Below are positions 57,852 through 64,000 of a stretch of DNA of 64,000 nucleotides, one piece after another. This DNA comes from Candidatus Binatia bacterium (GTDB taxonomy: Bacteria > Desulfobacterota > Binatia > UBA12015): assembly GCA_036563615.1 (NCBI GenBank), contig DATCMB010000016.1, positions 226,474 to 290,473 on the forward strand. The letters run 5' to 3'. Made by a program: the position numbers and the translations under genes. The stretch's first letter is position 1, and every line of letters begins with the position of its first letter. The notes below the pieces were generated by a model. It saw nothing but the letters and a program-made list of their open reading frames with translations. It did no database searches and was not told the DNA's origin.

Positions 57852-59564
57852 GTGCACGATCTCATCATTCGCAACGCGACCATCTGCGACGGCACCGGCG
57901 CCGACGCACGACCCGGCGACATCGCAATCCAGGGCGGACGCATCGCCGCGGTGACGGAGCCCGGCGCGATCGCGAGCAACCCGAAGAACGCCGCGCAGGA
58001 GATCGACGCCGGCGGTCTGGTCGCGGCGCCCGGCTTCATCGACGTGCACACGCACTACGACTGCCAGCTCTTCTGGGATCCGACCGCGAGCCCGTCGTCG
58101 TGGCACGGCGTCACGACCGTGGTCATGGGCAACTGCGGCTTCACGATCGCGCCGTGCCTGCCCGAGCACCGCGAGACCGTGATGAAGCTCCTGCTCTACG
58201 TCGAGGGCATGCCGATCGACACGCTGCGCGCCGGCATCAAATGGAGCTGGCAGGAGTTCCCCGAGTACTTGACGGCGCTCGAGCGCCAGGGCGTCGGACC
58301 GAACGTCGCGGCGTTCATCGGCATGTCCGCCGTGCGTCTGCGCGCGATGGGCAAGGCCGCGGTCGAGCGTCCGGCGACGGCAGAGGAGATCGAGCGCATG
58401 CGCGCGATCGTGCGCGACGCGATGAAGGCCGGCGCGATCGGCTGGTCGACCTCGCTCTCGCCGACGCACTTCTTCGGCGACGGCACGCCCGCCCCCACCC
58501 GCCTCTCCGAGGACGCCGAGCTCGACGCGATGGCCGAGGTGCTGCGCGATCTGCCGCACGGGATCATCGAGCTCGCGCCGCAGAGCCTGCTCGCGCCGCC
58601 GAAGGAGAAGCTCGCCGAGCTCGAGCGCTTCGAGCGCCTCGCGCGCATCTCGGGCAAGACGGTCACCTTCGCGCCGCTGCACGACAACCCGTTCTTCCCG
58701 GGCTCGGCGCAAGAGGTGCTCGCGGCCGCGACCGAGCGTCAAGCCAAAGGCGCGAGCGTCGTGCCGCAGGTCGGCTGCCGACCGCTCGAGCTGCGCTTCG
58801 ACTTCCGCGCCCCAGCCTTCGGCCTCGAGAACAACGCATACTGGAAGCCGATCCTGCACGAGCCGCGCGAGGCGCGTCGCGCGCGCTTCGCGAGCGAGGC
58901 GTTCCGCGCGGAGCTGCGCGGCTTCGACGGCAACTTCAAGGCGCTGCTCACGCCGAGCTGGGAGCGGATGTTCCTGCGCCTGCCGGCCCGGCCGGAGAAC
59001 GAGCGCTTCCGCGACCGCAGCGTCGCCGACATCGCCAACGAGCTCGGCAAGCACCCGGTCGACGCCTTCCTCGACATCACGCTCGCCGACGACCTCGAGG
59101 GCCAGTGGGGCGTCGAGATCCTCAACGCCGACGAGAAGGGCGTCGCCGAGCTGATGCGCTCGCCGGCGACGGTGCTCGCGCTCTCCGACGCGGGCGCGCA
59201 CGTCGACACGCTCTGCGACCAGGGCTTCACGAGCTACCTGCTCGGCCACTGGGTGCGCGAGCTCGGCGCGCTGCGCCTCGAGGACGCCGTGCGCATGCTG
59301 ACCGCGCGTCCCGCCGAGGTCTACGGCCTCACCGACCGCGGCACGCTCGCGCCCGGCAAGGCGGCCGACGTCGTGCTCTTCGACCCGAAGACGATCCGCA
59401 TGCTGCCGACCGAGCTCGTCGCCGACCTGCCGGGCGGGCAGAAGCGCCTTCTGCAGCGCGCGGAGGGCATCCCGCTCGTGCTGGTCAACGGCCAGCGCGT
59501 GGTCGACGACGGCAAGCCCACCGGACGGCTCGCGGGCCGCGTGCTGCGCGCCGGCGCGGCGTGA
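57852..59564 (+). CDS. N-acyl-D-amino-acid deacylase-type amidohydrolase
   Basis: 570 residues from GTG 57852. Amidohydrolase features: LIIRNATICDGTGADARPGD at the start, PGFIDVHTHYDCQLFWDP near 60-77 (metal-binding HxH), a D-aminoacylase-like VMGNCGFTIAP near 91-101, SDAGAHVDTLCDQGF near 440-454 (catalytic Asp region), and LAPGKAADVVLFDPKT near the C-terminus. Members hydrolyse N-acyl-D-amino acids or dihydropyrimidine-like amides. It is intracellular with no signal peptide. The substrate cannot be chosen from sequence. Confidence 0.87.
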   Translation: MHDLIIRNATICDGTGADARPGDIAIQGGRIAAVTEPGAIASNPKNAAQEIDAGGLVAAPGFIDVHTHYDCQLFWDPTASPSSWHGVTTVVMGNCGFTIAPCLPEHRETVMKLLLYVEGMPIDTLRAGIKWSWQEFPEYLTALERQGVGPNVAAFIGMSAVRLRAMGKAAVERPATAEEIERMRAIVRDAMKAGAIGWSTSLSPTHFFGDGTPAPTRLSEDAELDAMAEVLRDLPHGIIELAPQSLLAPPKEKLAELERFERLARISGKTVTFAPLHDNPFFPGSAQEVLAAATERQAKGASVVPQVGCRPLELRFDFRAPAFGLENNAYWKPILHEPREARRARFASEAFRAELRGFDGNFKALLTPSWERMFLRLPARPENERFRDRSVADIANELGKHPVDAFLDITLADDLEGQWGVEILNADEKGVAELMRSPATVLALSDAGAHVDTLCDQGFTSYLLGHWVRELGALRLEDAVRMLTARPAEVYGLTDRGTLAPGKAADVVLFDPKTIRMLPTELVADLPGGQKRLLQRAEGIPLVLVNGQRVVDDGKPTGRLAGRVLRAGAA

Positions 59565-59655
59565 CGCGTCCCCTGCGCGTCGCGCGAGCAGCAGCGAGTC
59601 GCGACCGCGCACGGCCGCTCACGACGACCGCAGAATCGATCGGCGTCGGCGCGGC

Positions 59656-60939
59656 TCAGCGCGCGGTGAGCAGCGCCACCGCCTCGACGTGGTACGTCTG
59701 CGGGAACAGATCGATCGGCTGCACGCGCGCGACGTCGTACGCGCGCGCGAGCGTCGCGAGGTCGCGCGCGAGCGTCGACGGGTTGCACGACACGTAGACG
59801 ATCCGCGCCGGCGCGAGCTGGACGAGCGGCGCCAGCGCCTCCGCCGCACCTGCGCGCGGCGGATCGAGCACGACGACGTCGAAGCGCCGACCGTCCTCGA
59901 CGAAGCGGCAAAGCACGCGGTCGGTCGCGCCGGCGACGACCTCGAGGTTCGCGAGCCCGAGACGTCGCCCGTTGTCGCGCGCCGCGGACGCGCTCGACGT
60001 CGAGCGCTCGACCGCGGTGACCTGCGCCGCCCGGCGCGCGAGCGGGATGCCGAGGTTGCCCGCGCCCGCGTAGAGGTCGGCGACGCGCGTCTCGGACGTC
60101 ACCGCAGCGGCGTCGATCACCTCGCGGATCAGCGCCGCGTTGCCGTGGTCGCTGACCTGGCTGAAGTCGCCCGCGGCGAGCCACATCTCGTCGCCCGGCG
60201 CGCCGCAGGCGAGCGGCACGCGCACCGTGACGTCGCCCCACGTGCGCTTGAAGCCGCGTCCGTGCAGCACGAGCCCCGCGACGCGAGGGTGCGCGCGCAG
60301 CCACCGGGCGCTGGTCTCGGCGTCGCGCGCATCGAACGCTCCGTCTGCCTGCGCGACCAGCGCGACGTGCTCGTCGTCCGCCGCGGCCCCGGTCGCGACG
60401 AGCTCGATGCGCTGCACGCGGGTCGCGAGCGATTCGACCCAAGCCTGCGCGAGCGGGATCGCGCCCGCGAGCCGGTCCTCCGCGAGCAGGCAGCGCGCGA
60501 CCGGCACGACGTCGTGCGACGCCGCCGCCATGAAGCCGAGCCGGCGCTGCGGATCGACGCGCAGGCTGAGCCGCCGGCGGTAGCCGAACTCCGCCGGCGC
60601 GCGCAGGATCGGCCGCACGACGTCCGGCGCAAGCCCGCCGACGCGCGTCACGAGGTCGCGCACCGCGGCCTCCTTCGCCTCCGCCTGCGCGGCGTAGTCG
60701 ACGTGCTGCCACGGACAGCCGCCGCAGCGCGGCAGGTAGACGCACGGCGGCTCGCGGCGTGCGGGGCCGGGGGCGATCACGCGCGCGACGCGCGCGTACG
60801 CGTACGCGCGCCGGTCCTCCTCGACCTCGAGCTCGACCTCGTCGCCCGGCGCGGCGCCGCGCACGAAGTGCACCTTGCCTGCGACGCGCGCGATGCCGTG
60901 CGGCCCGTACGCGAGCGAATCGATGCGAGCGACGACCAT
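59656..60939 (-). CDS. TrmA/RlmD-family RNA 5-methyluridine methyltransferase
   Basis: 427 residues from ATG 60939. N-terminal TRAM domain (ARIDSLAYGPHGIARVAGKVHFVRGAAPGDEVELEV), then the [4Fe-4S] cysteines C66, C72 and C75 in CVYLPRCGGCPW with a later Cys near 158. The catalytic domain has SAM motif VADLYAGAGNLGIPLARR near 278-295, FDVVVLDPPRAG near 353-364, and nucleophilic Cys in YVSCNPSTLARDL near 381-393. It methylates uridine at C5 in 23S rRNA or tRNA; the exact site is not evident. It is divergent from the S9 peptidase gene, 54 bases apart. Confidence 0.9.
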   Translation of the reverse strand: MVVARIDSLAYGPHGIARVAGKVHFVRGAAPGDEVELEVEEDRRAYAYARVARVIAPGPARREPPCVYLPRCGGCPWQHVDYAAQAEAKEAAVRDLVTRVGGLAPDVVRPILRAPAEFGYRRRLSLRVDPQRRLGFMAAASHDVVPVARCLLAEDRLAGAIPLAQAWVESLATRVQRIELVATGAAADDEHVALVAQADGAFDARDAETSARWLRAHPRVAGLVLHGRGFKRTWGDVTVRVPLACGAPGDEMWLAAGDFSQVSDHGNAALIREVIDAAAVTSETRVADLYAGAGNLGIPLARRAAQVTAVERSTSSASAARDNGRRLGLANLEVVAGATDRVLCRFVEDGRRFDVVVLDPPRAGAAEALAPLVQLAPARIVYVSCNPSTLARDLATLARAYDVARVQPIDLFPQTYHVEAVALLTAR

Positions 60940-60993
60940 GGAGGAACCCGCGAAACGTTGACCCGCGACCGGGGCGCTCCTACCGTCGGTACC

Positions 60994-62922
60994 ATGCCGC
61001 GCGCGGTGCTGCCGTACGGATCCTGGCGCTCGCCGATCACGGCGGCGCTGCTGGTCGGCGAGTCGGTCGGGCTCGGCGCGATCGCGGTCTCGGGCGACGA
61101 CCTGTACTGGGCCGAGTCGCGACCCGCCGAGGCCGGTCGGACGGCGATCGTGCAGCGCAGCGCCGCCGGCACCGTCGCGGACGTCCTGCCGCAGCCGTGG
61201 AGCGCGCGCTCGCGCGTGCACGAGTACGGCGGCGGCGCGTGGACGGTCGAGCGCGACACCGTGTACTTCGTCGACGACCGCGACCAGAGCGTCTTCGCGT
61301 GCCTGGTCGGCACGACGCCGCGGCGTCTCACCGAGCCCAGCGCTCGGCGCTACGCGGACCTCGTCGTCGACCGTCCGCGCGCGCGGCTGATCGCCGTCTG
61401 CGAGGAGCACCACGACGACGGCCGCGAGCCGACGAACACCCTCGTCGCCGTGCCGCTCGACGGCTCGTCGCGCGTCGAGACGCTGGTCGCCGGACACGAC
61501 TTCTACGCCTCGCCGCGCCTGAGCCCGGACGGCACGCGCCTCGCCTGGCTCGCCTGGCGTCACCCGCACATGCCGTGGGACGAGACCGAGCTCTGGCTCG
61601 GCCGCGTCGCGGAGGACGGGCGCATCGTCGACGCGCGCTGCATCGCCGGCGGACGCGGCGAGTCGATCTTCCAGCCCGAGTGGTCGCCCGACGGCATGCT
61701 CTACTTCGTCGCCGACCGCACCGGCTGGTGGAACCTCTACCGCTGGAGCGGCGAGGAGGCGCAGCCGCTCTGTCCGATGCGCGCCGAGTTCGGATTGCCG
61801 CAGTGGAACTTCGGCATGACGACCTACGGCTTCGCGAGCGCGTCGAGCATCGTCTGCACCTACGCCGAGCGTGGCGAGTGGCGGCTCGCGCGGCTCGCGA
61901 TCGAGAGCGGACGCCTCGAGCGCTTCGACGTGCCGTTCGTCGCCTTCTCCGGCCTGCGCGTGACGCCGCGCAAGGCGTACTTCGTCGCCGGCTCGCCGGC
62001 CGCGCCGTCGGCGCTGATCGAGCTCGACCTCGAGAGCGGCGCGCACCGCGCCGTGCGCGGCTCGTCGACGCTCGCCGTCGACCCGGCCGACGTCTCGATC
62101 GCGCAGTCGATCGAGTTCCCGAGCGCGAACGGCCGCACGGCGTACGCCTTCTACTACCCGCCCGCGAACGGCGCGTACGCCGGGCCCGAGCGCGAGCGGC
62201 CGCCGCTGCGCGTGCGCTCGCACGGCGGACCGACCGCCGCGACCGACGGCGCGCTCAAGCTGCCGATCCAGTACTGGACGAGCCGCGGCTTCGCGGTGCT
62301 CGACGTCAATTACAGCGGCAGCACCGGCTACGGGCGCGAGTACCGCGATCGTCTGCGCGGCGCGTGGGGCGTGGTCGACGTCGAGGACTGCGTCGCGGGC
62401 GCGCGCTACGTCTGCGAGCAGGGTCTCGCCGATCCCGCCCGCGCGACCATCAGCGGCGGCAGCGCGGGCGGCTACACGACGCTCTGCGCGCTCGTCTTCC
62501 ACGACTTCTTTCGCGCCGGCGCGAGCCACTACGGCATCGGCGACCTGACCGCGCTCGCCGCCGACACGCACAAGTTCGAGTCGCGCTACACCGACTCGCT
62601 GGTCGCGCCGTATCCCGAGGGCGCCGAGATCTACCGGGCGCGCTCGCCGCTCTTCCACGCCGAGCGCCTGTCGTGTCCGGTGATCTTCTTCCAGGGGCTC
62701 GAGGACCGCGTCGTCCCGCCGGCGCAGGCGGAGGCGATGGTCGCGGCGCTGCGCGCGAAGCGGCTGCCGGTCGCCTACGTCGCGTTCCCCGGCGAGCAGC
62801 ACGGCTTCCGGCGCGCCGAGAACATCCGCCGCGCGCTCGAGGCGGAGCTCTACTTCTTCTCGCGCGTGCTGCGCTTCGCGCTCGCCGAGCCGATCGAGCC
62901 GGTGGCGATCGAGAACCTCTGA
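60994..62922 (+). CDS. S9 family prolyl oligopeptidase-type serine peptidase
   Basis: 642 residues from ATG 60994. N-terminal beta-propeller (blades such as HEYGGGAWTVERDTVYFVDDRD and SPDGTRLAWLAWRHPHMPWDETELWLG) precedes the C-terminal alpha/beta hydrolase domain: nucleophile GGSAGGYTTLC near 488-498, acid in QGLEDRVVPP near 568-577, His in EQHGFRRAENI near 606-616. The VRSHGGPTAATDG motif near 406-418 is typical of acylaminoacyl-peptidase-like members. No signal peptide, so cytoplasmic. Confidence 0.9.
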   Translation: MPRAVLPYGSWRSPITAALLVGESVGLGAIAVSGDDLYWAESRPAEAGRTAIVQRSAAGTVADVLPQPWSARSRVHEYGGGAWTVERDTVYFVDDRDQSVFACLVGTTPRRLTEPSARRYADLVVDRPRARLIAVCEEHHDDGREPTNTLVAVPLDGSSRVETLVAGHDFYASPRLSPDGTRLAWLAWRHPHMPWDETELWLGRVAEDGRIVDARCIAGGRGESIFQPEWSPDGMLYFVADRTGWWNLYRWSGEEAQPLCPMRAEFGLPQWNFGMTTYGFASASSIVCTYAERGEWRLARLAIESGRLERFDVPFVAFSGLRVTPRKAYFVAGSPAAPSALIELDLESGAHRAVRGSSTLAVDPADVSIAQSIEFPSANGRTAYAFYYPPANGAYAGPERERPPLRVRSHGGPTAATDGALKLPIQYWTSRGFAVLDVNYSGSTGYGREYRDRLRGAWGVVDVEDCVAGARYVCEQGLADPARATISGGSAGGYTTLCALVFHDFFRAGASHYGIGDLTALAADTHKFESRYTDSLVAPYPEGAEIYRARSPLFHAERLSCPVIFFQGLEDRVVPPAQAEAMVAALRAKRLPVAYVAFPGEQHGFRRAENIRRALEAELYFFSRVLRFALAEPIEPVAIENL

Positions 62923-62984
62923 CGCGTGCGGTTTGACGTACGCGCCGTGTCGCTTGCGCGCGACGTCCGCGCGCGTGCACGCGC

Positions 62985-64000
62985 TCAGGCGAGCCGGCGC
63001 CGGAGGTAGTTGACGACGTCGATCCGCGTGACGAGCCCGAGGAAGCGCTCGCCCTCGACGACGATCGGCACCATGCCGCGCTCGAACACCGGAAAGAGCG
63101 CGTCGAGCGACGCGTCGGGCGGCACGGTCGCGAGCCGGCTCGACATCACATCGCGCACCGGACGCGCGAACGCCGCCGCGTCGCGCGCGGCGGCGAGCAG
63201 CACGTCGTACTCGTCGACGATGCCGACGATCCGCTCGCCGTCGAGCACCGGGAGCTGCGAGACGTCGTACATCTTCATCCGCGCGTGCGCGCTCGCGAGC
63301 GTGTCGTCCGGCGTGAGCGCGACCACCGCGCCCTCCTCGTGGCTGCGCCCGATCACGTCGCGCAGGTCGCCGCGTGGCTTGTCGCGCAGGAAGCCCTGGT
63401 CGTGCATCCAGTAGTCGTTGAACATCTTCGACAGGTACTTGTTGCCGCTGTCGCAGACGAACGTGACGACGCATTCGCTCGTCGTGCGCGAGCGGCAGTA
63501 GCGCAGCGCCGCCGCGAGCAGCGTGCCGCTCGACGAACCGGCGAGGATGCCTTCCCTGCGCAGCAGCACGCGCGCGGTCGCGAACGCCTCGGCGTCGTCG
63601 ATCGTGAACGCTTCGGCCACACCGCCGAGGTCCGCGATCGGCGGCACGAAATCCTCGCCGATGCCCTCGACCAGCCACGAGCCGACCTCGGCCTCCCGGC
63701 CTTCGTTCACCAGCGGGGCCAGGACCGAGCCTCTCGGGTCCGCAAGGATGATCTCAACGTGCGGGGCTACGCGTTTGAAAAACCGGCCCAATCCGGTGAT
63801 CGTGCCGCCCGAGCCCACGCCGCAGACGACGGCGTCGAGCTTGCCCTCCATCTGCGCCCAGATCTCCGGTCCCGTGGTCTCCTCGTGCGCCCGCGGATTG
63901 GCCGGGTTGGCGAACTGGTTGGCCCAGAAGGCGTTGGGGATCTCGCGCGCCAGGCGCTCGGCGACGTCCTGGTAGTACTCGGGATGGCCCTTGCCGACGT
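62985..64000 (-). CDS. cbs: Cystathionine beta-synthase with CBS domains (5' end beyond window)
   Basis: The last 338 residues; the start and the PLP-lysine lie off the right edge. Visible are GHPEYYQDVAERLAREIPNAFW, CGVGSGGTITGLGRFFK (PLP phosphate loop), GSSSGTLLAAALRY, and CDSGNKYLSKMFNDYWM of the fold-type II cysteine-synthase family. The C-terminal 110 residues form a CBS pair (DTLASAHARMKMYDVSQLPVLDGERIVGIVDEYDVL, then PDASLDALFPVFERGMVPIVVEGERFLGLVTRIDVV), which binds adenosyl ligands in homologues. This argues for cystathionine beta-synthase rather than CysK or CysM. It links to the sulfur theme of the window. Confidence 0.9.
   Translation of the reverse strand, partial: VGKGHPEYYQDVAERLAREIPNAFWANQFANPANPRAHEETTGPEIWAQMEGKLDAVVCGVGSGGTITGLGRFFKRVAPHVEIILADPRGSVLAPLVNEGREAEVGSWLVEGIGEDFVPPIADLGGVAEAFTIDDAEAFATARVLLRREGILAGSSSGTLLAAALRYCRSRTTSECVVTFVCDSGNKYLSKMFNDYWMHDQGFLRDKPRGDLRDVIGRSHEEGAVVALTPDDTLASAHARMKMYDVSQLPVLDGERIVGIVDEYDVLLAAARDAAAFARPVRDVMSSRLATVPPDASLDALFPVFERGMVPIVVEGERFLGLVTRIDVVNYLRRRLA

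Overview
The window is very GC-rich chromosomal DNA (about 70% by eye) from a Gram-negative bacterium. An OprO/P-type porin, an LpxL-type acyltransferase and a lipoprotein signal show an outer membrane. The gene set (LL-diaminopimelate aminotransferase, F420-type luciferase-like oxidoreductase, thiolase-like/DUF35 pairs, several AMP-forming acyl-CoA ligases, patatin, N-acyl-D-amino-acid amidohydrolase) fits an uncultivated deltaproteobacterial-grade lineage such as Binatota. That placement is inference; there is no rRNA or clear phylogenetic marker here. I saw no CRISPR array, insertion sequence, prophage or intact tRNA.

Layout. 1-9.5 kb: a methyltransferase/glycosyltransferase running off the left edge, dapL, two tandem secreted paralogues (one with a collagen-like stalk), glutathione reductase, a CmoB-like methyltransferase and a sulfatase-fold protein. 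9.6-15 kb: FATP-type acyl-CoA ligase coupled to corA, and a secreted metzincin protease flanked by palindromic repeats. 15-22 kb: an overlapping YjbQ/ThpR/NUDIX/HNH run, a CPBP protease, a patatin, an ECF sigma factor divergent from a di-haem cytochrome c, and ArsS. 22.3-27.6 kb: a gliding-type ABC exporter cassette (ATPase, permease, GldG, DUF4340) coupled to an acyl-CoA ligase. 27.8-34.5 kb: a nonsense-interrupted DGPF gene, then a minus-strand run of acyltransferase, coiled-coil protein, TetR regulator, 2-hydroxyacid dehydrogenase and a glycogen synthase fused to a mutase-like domain without its catalytic residues. 35-44.4 kb: PHP phosphoesterase, two thiolase-like/DUF35 modules with an alpha/beta hydrolase and LuxR regulator, branched-chain aminotransferase, glyA and folB. 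44.4-49 kb: LysR, TPR and DUF1428 genes and a porin.

49-53.6 kb is a sulfate-uptake operon (sbp-cysT-cysW-cysA-DUF2292, probably plus the porin). It is preceded by what looks like a cysteine-sensing leader: a short ORF with three consecutive Cys codons, an intrinsic terminator, then a second short ORF ending in a Cys-rich tail (CLCCPC) next to a strong hairpin. This is the most interesting regulatory structure in the window.

54.4-56 kb is a decayed patch: a tRNA-Cys-like sequence with a disrupted anticodon stem, a frameshifted fragment of a zinc-ribbon adenylate-cyclase gene, and a headless, frameshifted subtilase fragment joined to it. 56-64 kb returns to ordinary genes: LLM oxidoreductase, a short RTX-repeat ORF, amidohydrolase, RNA m5U methyltransferase, S9 peptidase and a cystathionine beta-synthase cut by the right edge.

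Many minus-strand genes are joined by 4-base ATGA or GTGA overlaps, indicating translationally coupled operons.
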